A stretch of DNA of 64,000 nucleotides from assembly GCA_022606425.2 (NCBI GenBank), contig JAHDVF020000016.1, positions 6,168,501 through 6,232,500 on the forward strand. The letters are read 5' to 3'. Position 1 is the first letter of the stretch; each line of letters starts with the position of its first letter. The translations under genes and the position numbers were made by a program. Source of the stretch: Lepidostoma basale. Lineage: Eukaryota > Arthropoda > Insecta > Trichoptera > Lepidostomatidae. Positions 39,418-48,924 of this stretch are shown here, piece after piece. Below the pieces are notes generated by a model. It saw only the letters and a list, made by a program, of their open reading frames with translations, searched no databases and was not told where the DNA came from.

Positions 39418-41209
39418 TTTCTAAGTTAAACTTAAAACTTAGTGGCGCCCAATTATATTAACCTATGACTCAAACCTTTGTCTTAATATGTATTTTTGTT
39501 CTCAAGGGACTCGCATAATTTCCATCATTTCGCGAGGACGGGTAAGCGACCCCGGGACCCTAGCCATTACTGCTATTCCTAGCATACTTTCCCCCATAGC
39601 AGTAGTGTCCTTCAATCTAACCTTGTTTCCTTCCTCATTATGCATCCTATCCCCACTATGATTGCCCCCTTCCTTGTGCCAATTTCTATCTTACTTGCGT
39701 TTGTAGTGTCTATTGTGTTATGGTATGTATGAATAAGCGCCTGATGAAGAATAAACTGCCCCCATTCACCACTTGATCTAGTTGTGTTAGGAGCGCTCTA
39801 AGAGAAGATGCCTGTATCCATCGAATGCATGAATAATTGTAAATTTCCCGAACGCTAGAGACACTTGGTAGACCTACAGATGCATTTGTATTATGGTTTG
39901 GTTATATTTTCCCTTCCTACTTGAGTGTTCCATGTTCTTGTGTGTTCTGGATGGATTAAAAACTTATTTTATTTGTGTGGAATACAAGATTGTCCATCAC
40001 TTATAATATTATGAACTTTTCCATCTCACCTGAACAGGAATTTTATTGACATATCATTTTTGTATGTGCAAATTGTCTAAATTTATAACTATTGTAACAC
40101 CAATTTCTTTATAAACTTGTTTTTTTTTTACTTCTTATTTATTGTTATATATGTTCATGTGTGTTTTGGGTCGTGAGTCGGTTAAAGGTGTTGCATATTG
40201 GATTGGTAATCACTTTTACGATTGAGTTCACTTCTCCGATTCACCTGAACAATAACGTCCATTATATGTTTTAAAATGTTGTAGATATATATGTTGTTTC
40301 AGTCACCTGTAGAGTTTGTTTTTGTTGTGAATGGAAGGAGTCAGAACGCTATAGGTAAACAGCCTTAGAATATGTAGATGTGCCTTATTTTCCGAGGCGA
40401 AAGGGAGCCAGACCCTAATAAAAAGCAACGCTATAGGTATACAGCCTTAGAATATGTAGATGTGCCTTATTATCCGAGGCGAAAGGGAGCTAGACCCTAA
40501 TACAAAGCAACGCTATAGGTATACAGCCTCATAATATGTAAACGGACATGCCTCTGCTGTATGTAATTTAAATTTTTGTTTTTACTGGTGACTGAACACA
40601 TAATATTGTTGTAACTGTTTTTCTTTATAATCTATCATCTAGGCTAGAGATGTCCAACAATAATTTACCTCAAGACCCTAACCCCTTCTCCTTTTAGAAT
40701 CAGTGAGTGCTATTTACCTGCAAAGAAAAAAAAAAAACAATTGTCTCTTTTGTGCTGTGGAAACTTTAAAACAATGATAATTTTTGTATTTATAACTTAA
40801 CTGTGTTTGTGTTTTTACCTGAACTATAATTTGTATTTTTTTTTTAAACTTAACAATTTGTAATATGTCAAACTAACTGCTACCTAAGACTTAAACCTGT
40901 CTCCATTGTGTTTAATGATCCTTAATTTTCTGAACTTGTGACTATAGTTTGTATTTTTAAACTAAACTTAACAATTTGTAATATGTCAAACTAACTGCTA
41001 CCTTTTAGGATATAAACCTGTCTCCCATGTGTATAATGATACATTTTTTTAACTTGTGAATCTAATTTGTACTTTGAAATAAACTGTCTTTGTATTTCTC
41101 AATTGTCCAAACTGTCACCTTCTAGGATTTAATCCACGTGTAACTTTTGTATGCCATTCACTGAAGGAGCTTTTTTTTATTATTTTTTTTTATTCCACAT
41201 AAGAGCGAG
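39418..41209 (+). other. Non-coding 3' region of the LTR element
   Basis: No env-like or other frame. It contains the 82-bp tandem repeat (40345-40545), a roughly 118-bp two-copy repeat (ACAATTTGTAATATGTCAAA at 40853 and 40971, plus a weaker third), poly-T tracts and the AAGAGCGAG purine tract at 41201-41209 before the LTR. Confidence 0.75.
40345..40545 (+). repeat. 82-bp tandem repeat, about 2.4 units
   Basis: CGCTATAGGTA starts at 40347, 40429 and 40511, an exact 82-bp period. Each unit includes CAGCCTTAGAATATGTAGAT and CCGAGGCGAAAGGGAG. Confidence 0.9.
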
Positions 41210-42245
41210 TGTAACGTAAGTTACTATTTCTTATTTATTTTCGGTTATCTTAATATTCAGTGTTTAGCTCTAGACCCCATTCAAACCCCTAGTTCCCGTT
41301 TTTTACCACCAGAGTGCTACTTTAAACTCTTGTTCCCGCGCGCTTCGCGGATTTGGCGCAAAATTCACCCCGATGTGTGCGCCCTCTGCAGTTGACTCTC
41401 AGCCCCTTCTGCGCAACCCATTCTGCGCAGCCCATTCGGCCCGACTTCACTTCGTTTTGAGCTGTCAACTTCGCGGCATCGATTGGAGGATCGCCGTTTC
41501 GACCCGCGATTTTCCCGATGGGATAATCCGTTTTCATCTAGCCTCATCCGCCATGGAATAACTTCGAGCAAGGTATTTGCGGTACTTGCCATCGTGCCCA
41601 TAAAATCTGTGGCATTATTTCAGGTCTTCCGCCAACTTGTCCTGCACTATGGCGATGCCAAAAGTGCATATCCGCTCCTAGGCCGTTTGTCAAGCCCGAC
41701 CTTGCTGCGGTTGATTCCCTCCGCCACGGTCCGAGCCATCCTCTGCTCCCGAAATTGCCGCCCACGTGTTGTCGCACATCATGCCCCGACAACGTGGTTG
41801 ACCTCACCACCATGCGGAACTGCGAGGACCACTTCACGCCGCTTCAGACAGCACCCACAGGTTAGGGAACCTCGTGTCTGCCAGGTGACGCTCTACATAT
41901 TGATTTGCTGACCCACCATCTTCTGGTCAGCGTCGCTGATAACGTCTACGGACGACGTCGCCGGTCGATGTCCTGACGAGCACGCCGTCGAGGAATCGCC
42001 TCAAACAGCCTCTTCATTATTTCACCATGTGCCTCTTTTTTTGTATACGTACGACATCTCTAGCCCCTAGATAATAATTGTAACTATTTTTTGTGTTATA
42101 ATAAACCCTCATGTATTCTGTCATATGTATTTATTTACACCTTTCCCTATTCGAATGACAAACAGCCGGAAAGTATCTCACGAGAAAACCGGAGATCTAA
42201 GGGCCCGCTCTCTGCGCTAGCCGAGGTAGGGAGACACTCATTACA
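41210..42245 (+). repeat. 3' LTR of the Ty3/Gypsy element
   Basis: 1036 bp, same length and ends as the 5' LTR. Offset between LTRs is 7079 bp. T at 41344 and T at 41679 are the only differences I found by eye. AATAAA at 42100-42105. Confidence 0.95.
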
Positions 42246-42510
42246 TCATGTGAAAATTTATATTTTCTAGAAGTTTAATTATATTTTATGCGAATGGCAT
42301 GTTTAACCTTGTCAAGATATTTGATAATGCCATAGCAAGATAATTAGATTAAATTCCATATTAAATTCCAAATACAATTAAAAACGACTGCTTTCTGGAA
42401 GTTTTCTTTGCTTATGCATTTTATAATGCATTAGCAAAACGAAACTTGTCATTATTATAAAAATGTAACAAATCTTCCATAAACCAGACGTTTTCATTCA
42501 TTCTACAGAT
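42246..42510. repeat. Foldback family C, continuation after the LTR element
   Basis: ATATTTTCTAGAAGTTTAAT, GCGAATGGCATGTTTAACC (minus half), then plus half GCAAAACGAAACTTGTCATT and ACCAGACGTTTTCATTC. Cores decayed. Confidence 0.5.
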
Positions 42511-42592
42511 AAAAAATCAGTTTTTTGTATGAAGTTTTATTTGTCTTTTTTATATAATTTTTATAAACAACACAAGTTTTAAAAAAAAATTA

Positions 42593-42637
42593 AATATCAG
42601 ACATGTTTCGGACAACCGGTCCTTCCTCAGTGATATT
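42593..42637 (-). ncRNA. Hammerhead ribozyme-like motif, family E (left)
   Basis: Minus strand: helix I AATATCA with TGATATT, 7 bp; core CTGAGGA; extra A; helix II GGAC/GTCC around CGGTT; GAAACATGTC. Predicted cleavage 3' of the C complementary to G at 42600. All conserved core bases of the hammerhead consensus (CUGANGA, GAAA, UH) are present apart from the one-base insertion before helix II. Helix III ACATGT is two to three base pairs or dimeric. Confidence 0.7.
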
Positions 42638-42984
42638 ATAAAGATGCAATATTATAAAATTGTTTACAAATATGATCAGTTTTGACAGATGTTATAAAGC
42701 TTTATTATGGAACGTTTATGCTTTTGTTATTACAAATATTATAAATCAATTTAAAATTTAAAATAATAATTTAATGTTTTTATTGGGGTTCAGGAAATTA
42801 TTTACAACAAAGGATATAAATTAATGATTGGACTTGACGTCAAATTTATTTTATTATTAATAATACTCGTATTTTCTTTATTATTATTTAAATTTTTTTA
42901 TTGATTCATAATATTTGTTATAACAAAAGCAATCAAACAATCTAAAATAAATCTTTATAACATCTGTCAAAACTGATCATTTAT

Positions 42985-43029
42985 AATATCACTGAGGAAG
43001 GACCAATTGTCCGAAACATGTCTGATATT
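42985..43029 (+). ncRNA. Hammerhead ribozyme-like motif, family E (right)
   Basis: Helix I 42985-42991 AATATCA with 43023-43029 TGATATT (7 bp). Core CTGAGGA 42992-42998. Extra A 42999. Helix II 43000-43012, GGAC/GTCC. GAAAC 43013-43017, ATGTC 43018-43022, predicted cleavage after 43022. The mirror-image partner at 42593-42637 differs only in the helix II loop. This is the most complete hammerhead design in the window. Known relatives are the minimal type I hammerheads of Penelope-like elements and retrozymes; activity is not shown. Confidence 0.75.
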
Positions 43030-43139
43030 TTATTTAAAAAAAATTAAGTTACTGTTGTATATACAAAGTATATAAAAAAGAAAAAGACAAATAAAATATC
43101 TACAACACAAAGTATGGCGAACATAGAAGAAAGTTCCTT

Positions 43140-43490
43140 AATATTTTGTAAATCTATAAATTTATTCTGATTCTTCTAAGAGAGCTATTTTAGCCTCCTC
43201 GACGTCGTTTATCACTCTGGCGTAGGCTTCATTGAATAGTAATAATAGCCATAACAACTCCCTTACCTTTTGAATTCCGGTCCACTTTCATGATGAGGTG
43301 CAGCAGACCTCATTTTTCGTTGCGGAGAATATGTTCTAAATATGCCATCTTTCTATTCTTTATATACGAGTATTATCAGACAACAATTCTCTTCCTATTC
43401 TGGCTCTATTTAGCACCTCATTGTTGATGATTATGTCAGTCCATGAAATCCGCAACATTCTGCGATGGAGCCACATTTCAAGTTCTTCTA
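43140..43490 (-). mobile_element. RTE-like LINE C-terminal fragment
   Basis: Complement carries the ALEMW(L/F)HRRMLRISWT block (from 43487) and a GRIRNEKYG-like stretch, collinear with 46055-46400 and partly with 11893-12078. 43185-43260 is the region near the terminus (GTGATAAACGACGTCGAGG). Frame broken. Confidence 0.65.
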
Positions 43491-43493
43491 TAC

Positions 43494-44010
43494 GATGTTA
43501 TTAAAATAAACAAAAGTTGTTTAAAAATAGAAAAACTAAAAATTCTATAAATGATATGAAATATTCACGACACTTGTTTCGTCTTATGAGGACATCTTCG
43601 AGTGTGCAGGCTTAAATATAATGTGTTACTTATATAGACTTTGGGGTTTGTCCCCGCCACTTCTACACAGATTATTTGTGGAAGTGGTTAACAACTATAG
43701 GTGCATTGGTAGTTTAATTTCTGGGTATTTCTGTGGACAGTGATTGGCTGACTCTTTTAATCACTGTCCACAGAAATACCCAGAAATTAAACTACCAATG
43801 CACCTATAGTTGTTAACCACTTCCACAAATAATCTGTGTAGAAGTGGCGGGGACATACCCCAAAGTCAATATAAGTAACACATTATATTTAAGCCTGCAC
43901 ACTCGAAGATGTCCTCATAAGACGAAACACGTGTCGTGAATATTTCATATCATTCATAGAATTTTTAGTTCTTCTATTTTTAAACAACTTTTGTTTATTT
44001 TAATAACATC
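43494..44010. repeat. Foldback family F, 517-bp near-perfect palindrome
   Basis: Arms of about 250 nt and a loop of about 13 nt centred near 43752 (GTGGACAGTGATT ... AATCACTGTCCAC). Ends GATGTTATTAAAATAAAC and GTTTATTTTAATAACATC. Differences between arms are few by eye (for example near 43638 and 43862). Each arm carries an outward-facing hammerhead-like unit; in the right arm CTCGAAGAT, GTC/GAC helix II, GAAACACGTGTC ending 43935, GTG. The core box has an extra C (CTCGAAGA). TATGGAATTCTATACA starts at 44013. Confidence 0.85.
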
Positions 44011-44460
44011 ATTATGGAATTCTATACACTTAATCATACATCGATAAATTCTTCTATACGGTTCATATGTATACTTACATATCATAAATGTATCAAAACA
44101 ATACCCTGATACTTCAAGACGCGCACAATGCGGCTTCGTAGCGCCATGATCGATTTAAAAAATTATATATTCAACACAATAATCTGCAAAAGCTGAACCT
44201 TGAAAATATGATTCTTATCCCGGGCTACACAGAAACTTTCACAGAATTTCACAGCTCGTGTTTTTGGTATCGCAAGACCGGCGGCGCAATATAGCCTGCC
44301 CTATCACGTTTTAAATCAGGACAATGAAGGAATTATCAGAATCTCTCTTAAAATATTTTACGGCAAGAAGAACTTATCGCATTTTATTAAGAGTGAAACT
44401 AACGTGAGTTTTGTTAAGTTACAAGGAATATGTTTTGCTATGCTTGGATATTAACAATTA
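44011..44460. other. No gene seen
   Basis: Unmatched sequence, GC-richer near 44120-44300 but with no open frame above about 60 codons. No call. Confidence 0.4.
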
Positions 44461-44511
44461 TATCACGTCTGAAAAATGACATTCTCATAAAATATTATAA
44501 ACTATCCATCA

Positions 44512-45106
44512 CGCCGTCTCTCCGAAGGGGTAGGCAGAAAGAATGGACTGCCACACTTTAACCGATGCGGCACTCCATCCTTCTCTTTTCACCCCCGCGG
44601 GAGACGCGTGGTGATGGGTTGCGAACCTCATCGCCACCAATAGGCATCTCCCGCGCACATGTCGATCGTCCAACGTCCCCAAAATAAATCTAAAATAAAT
44701 TTTATAAAATACAATGATATAAAATAAAATAACAAAATAAAAATAATTTAACACATAATGTCCTTTTAGATACGATCTTTTAGACGATCTGGACTTTTGT
44801 GTTTATCTAGTTTATATTCCTCGTATCCACTGTTTTGTTTTAATAAACTGTAATTAGGCACATACAACAATCCAACACCAGCAAGAATTTAAAAATATTA
44901 TTGAAGAAATTATACGAAAAAAATATTTTTACATCTGTCAAAAATCTTTATATAAACGAAAAAAACTTGTATCATTTTAACATCAAAACGGTAAAAACGT
45001 ATTACCTGTCACAACTAACTATTATAAAGTGCGGCAACAATCAAATTGAGAAAAACAATTCACTTGTATGCGAAATATCTCTAAATTTACGGGAGAACCA
45101 CATGAA
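44512..45106 (-). mobile_element. LINE-tailed retroposon, long copy
   Basis: 5' end near 45106 (TTCATGTGGTTCTCCCG on minus), body as in 27090-27803, module GATGAGGTTCGCAACCCATC, then the LINE-type 3' terminus GGGAGACGGCGTGATGG-like at 44512. The tail is short and merges with family C sequence (TTTATAATATTTTATGAGAA), so I see no clear duplication. Confidence 0.75.
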
Positions 45107-45399
45107 CCAAACCAAATCTTCAAAATCAGAACCAGTATATTTTAATTTTAAAGATAGCTTTTATCTGCATGTATATTTAAGATACTTTGTATTCCGTTTG
45201 GGCTTAAGCTCTAGGCACCTGCGAGACTTGTTATTAAACTTAATATGAAGTAGTCATTAGATAAACGAGCAACTTGCATAGTAAACTGTTTTGTTTGTAA
45301 AATGAATGCATATTATGAGAATTAATGTGTTGTTGACCAAAACCGAACTGGCATTTTGCAATGATAGCGAAGAAAATATATAGTCCCTACTTTATATAA
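45107..45399. other. No gene seen
   Basis: An open frame at 44901-45248 runs across the retroposon end and is not credible as a gene. Confidence 0.4.
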
Positions 45400-45545
45400 A
45401 GTCTTCTTCTTCTTCTTCTTCCTTATTGTAGACCTATGTGGTCTGTTCTCCAGAGCGTTGCTCCTCCTGTGAAGTAGATTTCCAGCTATCCTTCCATCTT
45501 TTAGGAGGTCTTCCACGAGGACGAGTCCCATGAGGTTGATTATGC
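45400..45545 (-). mobile_element. LINE C-terminal fragment, GAAGAAG tail
   Basis: Minus strand: GTRPRGRPPKRWKDSW-like frame from GGGACTCGTCCTCGTGGAAG, then AGACCACATAGGTCTAC and AAGAAGAAGAAG. Sister of 8931-9062. Confidence 0.6.
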
Positions 45546-45559
45546 AATGCAATATAGGG

Positions 45560-45850
45560 GATAATAATTAAATAAAACGATGTTTTTAACTATTTCCACT
45601 TTTGTCTTTATTTCGACAGCGACCGGTTTCACCAGGCTCGCTGGCATCGACAGACTGGTCTGTCCACGTTATTAACCACTAATAAAGTGGTTTTATACAA
45701 CGTTATAAAAGTGATTAATTCTAATTTTAAATATTACAAACCGCCAAGTAATAGCTTCATTCCAAACATCGTTTACTTTAATTATTATTTAAAATAAGCT
45801 TTCATCGAGAGATTTTAGTAAAATCATTTGATTATCTTAAAAACAATATA
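45560..45850 (-). repeat. Foldback family B, left half with outer right arm
   Basis: Left half: ATTTCGACAGCGACCGGTTT, CACCAGGCTCGCTGGCATCG. The right half is replaced by unrelated sequence, but the typical right flank CATCGAGAGATTTTAGTAAA follows at 45793. Confidence 0.65.
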
Positions 45851-46054
45851 GGGGAGTTTGGTGGTGTCCATTCTTTGAACATGACCGTACCAGTCCCTTT
45901 TTCGCTATCTGCTCCATCTTATGATATCCTCAACCTCATATTCTGGTGTTCCTCACGCGATCTCTTAGTGTCCTGACTGCTATCGTCCTCAGTGTCATCA
46001 TTTCGGAAGTCCTCAAAACTAGTTTATGTAAAGCGTGTCTGGTAATTTTTTTTC

Positions 46055-46400
46055 TTCTTCTTCTTCTCAGAGTGCCACGTCAGGTCCCCCTGATGTCGGC
46101 TATCACTCTGACGTAGGGCTCTCTGTCCTGTGCTAGCTGGAACAACTCCCCCATCCTCCGAATTTCGGTCCACTCTTTGATGTTTTCCAGCCAGGATATC
46201 TGGGGTCTTTCCACACCGCGCCTACCCTCAATCTTCCCTTTCATGATGAGATGCAGCAGACCGTATTTCTCTTAGCGTAGATATATCCCAAATATACCAT
46301 CTTTCGAGACTTCAGATCATATACGATTCTCTTCCTACTCTGGCTCTATGTAGCATCTCATTATTGGTGAACATGGCGGTTCATGAGATTCGCAAAATTA
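46055..46400 (-). mobile_element. RTE-like LINE C-terminal fragment, (GAA)n tail
   Basis: Minus strand reads IEGRRGVERPQISWLENIKE, WTEIRRMGELFQLAQDREPY and ends GACCTGACGTGGCACTC then (AGA)n. In front is the MLRISWT-type block near 46385. It is a standard C-terminus of a widely distributed insect LINE. Confidence 0.7.
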
Positions 46401-46474
46401 TATCAAATAAATTATTCAAATTGACATAAGAACAAATTCACATGAAGGTTCGAAAAATCACGAAAATTTAAACT

Positions 46475-46910
46475 AACTAACCATCATGCCGTCTCCCCGA
46501 AGGGGTAAACAGAAATAATGGACTGCCACACTTTTCTTTCCTGACATATTTCTCTCGATTCCTCAACATACTCGTATATACATCGTGTCATTCACGCGTG
46601 TCGATTTCTCTGACTCCTCACATGGCCGACATTCAATATTTGATTTATTTGATCGTGCCACGTTTTCCTCGGTCTTCCTCTATTTCTGGTTCCATTTACA
46701 ACGTTAATGTATAATTTTTTTACCATTCTTTCTTCATTTATTCTTTCCATATCTCCAAAACATCTTAATGATCCTTTCATTATTTTTTAAATAACACCAT
46801 AATTCGCACCGCATTCACTTCTTCTGTTTTCATTCAACACTCTATCATTAACAGAATATCCACACATTTGTCTAAGAGATCTTATTTCTACTGTGTTAAT
46901 TATACTTCAC
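46475..46910 (-). mobile_element. TTAG-LINE 3' fragment, inverted (F-subfamily)
   Basis: AACTAACTAACCATCATGCC, CCCCGAAGGGGTAAACAG, then open 46592-46780 with NRGRPRKTWHDQINQILNVG. It is inserted in a family A foldback, whose left spacer (AATTGACATAAGAACAAATT, 46419-46438) and right half (46930 on) flank it. Confidence 0.7.
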
Positions 46911-46939
46911 GAAAATTTAACAGTACAAATATTATTGTA

Positions 46940-46983
46940 ACACCTGGTGATGTCAACATAGGTTGACGAAACAGCTGTCGCGA
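46940..46983 (+). ncRNA. Hammerhead ribozyme-like motif, family A
   Basis: ACAC, then CTGGTGA (A6 changed to G), extra T, a perfect 6-bp helix II GTCAAC/GTTGAC, GAAACAGCTGTC, GCG. The A6 change should disable cleavage. Confidence 0.5.
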
Positions 46984-47042
46984 AAAATAAAAATGAAATT
47001 GTGATACATAAAAACAGAGTTGTATAATTTACAAGTTTAAAC

Positions 47043-47273
47043 CAATGATTCCCAAAATAGTCTATATAGACCTCCAGAGCCACGACAACTTGCGGGTCTA
47101 CGACAGTTGCAAAAAAAAATTAGGGGTCCATGATATGTAAATGGGGGTCCACGAGATGATTTAACTAAATTAAAGCCAAATATTGAAACGCAAAACAAAT
47201 ATCGAATTTTTTTCTAAACTCAACAGCGACTTCCGGCCAGTAGAATTCGGCAGCGAAAGTTTGGGAACCTCTG
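47043..47273 (-). mobile_element. hAT-type non-autonomous element, intact ends
   Basis: 231 bp flanked by an exact 8-bp duplication GTTTAAAC (47035-47042 and 47274-47281). Ends CAATGATTCCCAAAAT and TTTGGGAACCTCTG. An 8-bp duplication with CAGNGGTTCCCAAA-like ends is the hAT signature. Reverse orientation relative to 1992-2249. Confidence 0.85.
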
Positions 47274-47281
47274 GTTTAAAC

Positions 47282-47763
47282 TATAATAAATATATATTTA
47301 GAATAAAACAATTATAAATAGAATATTTAATAGAACAGTTGTTTTTATCAAGTCTTCTGGATTGAGTCAATCTGTTATCACTTTACCCATCAAGTGTATA
47401 TTCAAATATTCTAATCTCTTTTGTTTGTTAGGTTTCGTTAACTTCACATCAAGTATCAACTTTTCACCCATGCGTCTAAACAACGCCGATACGAAATGAA
47501 TTATTATCACATGTTATCATATGAACCAGATAAGGCACTACACATTCAATGTTAAATTAAAAACGTGAAGCGACTCATTATGCGTCTGTGGTTTTCTATT
47601 ATTATTTTTTCCCGAATGTTAAAAGTCTATGTGTAGAGAAATCATAATACTGAGATACTTTGCAGTATTCAAGTTAGGATAATAAATTTGTTTTGGGTTT
47701 GACAGAGGATTTTTCTGTAAATATTTTGTGACAATGAACATTTTTATATAATTTTCTTTATTA
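47282..47763. other. No gene seen
   Basis: AT-rich and unmatched. Confidence 0.5.
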
Positions 47764-47764
47764 A

Positions 47765-48295
47765 CTAACTAAATAACTAACCATCACGCCGTCTCCCCGA
47801 AGGGGTAGGCAGAAAGAATGGACTGCCACACTTTTCTTTCCTGACATATTTCTCTCGCTTCTTCAACATTCATACATCGTGTCATGCACGCGCGTCGATT
47901 TCTCTGACTCCTCACATGGCCGACATTCAATATTTGATTTATTTGATCGTGCCACGTTTTCCTCGGTCTTCCTCTTTTTCTGGTACCATTTACATCATTA
48001 ACATATAATTTTTTTACCATTCTTTCTTCATTCATTCTTTCCATATGTCCAAACCATCTTAATGATCCTTTCATTATTTTGTTCATGACACCATCATTCG
48101 CACCGCATTCACTTCTTATATTTTCATTCGACACTCTATCATACACAGAGTATCCACACATTCGTCTAAGAGATCTCATTTCTACTGCATTTATTCTACT
48201 TTCATCCTTCTTTTGCCACTTCCATGCTTCGCTTCCATACATAAGGGTCGGTAGAAGAACACCATTGTGCACTGCCATTCTACATTTTTTTATCT
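47765..48295 (-). mobile_element. TTAG-LINE, intact C-terminal frame (F-subfamily)
   Basis: 47784-48278 on minus is open for 164 codons, the same extent as 7626-8120: MAVHNGVLLPTLMYGSEAW, DESRINAVEMRSLRRMCGYS, RWFGHMERMNEERMVKKLYV, RGRPRKTWHDQINQILN, RRACMTRCMNVEEAREICQE, end SAYPFGETA. The tail AACTAACTAAATAACTAACC is at 47762-47781. Diagnostic differences from the S-type include GYSVYDRV, QERKVWQ and SAYPF. Confidence 0.85.
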
Positions 48296-48299
48296 AATT

Positions 48300-48605
48300 T
48301 TCTTTATTAAAGAATTAATTGTATCTCAATAGAGTCGAAGATGTAAATTGTTTTTTTTTTTAAACAGAATTAGTCGAGGGGCTTACAGTACTAATGACCT
48401 GTCATTGGTTGGGTTAAACGATCGCTTTATGTTAACAACATTCCCCATTCCTCCCTTCTTACGACCACCACGGCTGACAACTTTTTGGAACTTGTATATA
48501 TGATACTATGTTAAAACACTTCACATTTTTAGGTCAATATACACTAGCGCCATCTATTAAGATTATTTGTAAGCTTTATAAATGCAATGTGAAAGGCTTA
48601 CGCAA
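48300..48605 (+). repeat. Interspersed repeat R, copy 5
   Basis: TTGTATCTCAATAGAGTCGA, AATGACCTGTCATTGGTTGG, AAACGATCGCTTTATGTTAA, CTAGCGCCATCTATTAAG. Confidence 0.65.
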
Positions 48606-48684
48606 TTATCACACTGCTAAACAACGCCTGGAGATCTAATCTCCAATTTTTTATGCTTTAACATGGACCAGTTTTTTACACAAT

Positions 48685-48915
48685 TTGTTTTTGTATGTAT
48701 ATACTTGTAGACAAATAGTGGATTTTACCCATTGCGGGTTAATAATTTTTTAAGGATTAATTGTATCCCAATAGAGACGAAGATGTAAATTGTTTTTTTT
48801 TTTTGGAAACAGAATAGGTAGTCGAGGCAAATACTGCAAATACTGGATTTTACCCGCAATGGGTAAAATCCAGTATTTGTCTACAAGTATTTGCATACAT
48901 TCAAAAACAAATTTT
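48685..48915. repeat. Repeat R, copy 6, plus an inverted edge
   Basis: 48690-48830 (plus) has TTGTAGACAAATAGTGGATT, TTGTATCCCAATAGAGACGA. 48840-48915 is an inverted copy of the leading edge (ACCCGCAATGGGTAAAATCC, TTTGTCTACAAGTATTTG). Confidence 0.6.
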
Positions 48916-48924
48916 CTTTATATA

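Larger units (their letters stand above)
34131..42245 (+). mobile_element. Ty3/Gypsy LTR retrotransposon, complete
   Basis: 8115 bp with TCAT duplicated outside (34127-34130 and 42246-42249). Contents: 5' LTR, primer-binding site starting TGGCGCCCAAAC at 35168 one base after the LTR, gag 35295-36227, pol 36194-39417 in the -1 frame, about 1.8 kb of non-coding 3' sequence, AAGAGCGAG purine tract at 41201-41209, 3' LTR. Domain order protease, RT, RNase H, integrase places it in Ty3/Gypsy. There is no env-like frame. A single-base loss at about 37726-37730 interrupts pol. LTR near-identity indicates a recent insertion. The element is visibly less AT-rich than its surroundings. Confidence 0.95.
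42520..43120. repeat. Foldback family E, full inverted element
   Basis: About 600 bp. Outer arms: TATTTGTCTTTTTTATATAA on the left and AAAAAGACAAATAAAATATC on the right. Inner arms: GATCAGTTTTGACAGATG on the left and CATCTGTCAAAACTGATC on the right, both inverted. The two ribozyme-like motifs lie between outer and inner arms and point outward. Centre near 42810 unpaired, with no ORF. Confidence 0.75.

Noticed and set aside
34131..42245. An endogenous retrovirus with env
   Set aside because: No env-like frame between integrase and the 3' LTR; classed as an LTR retrotransposon.
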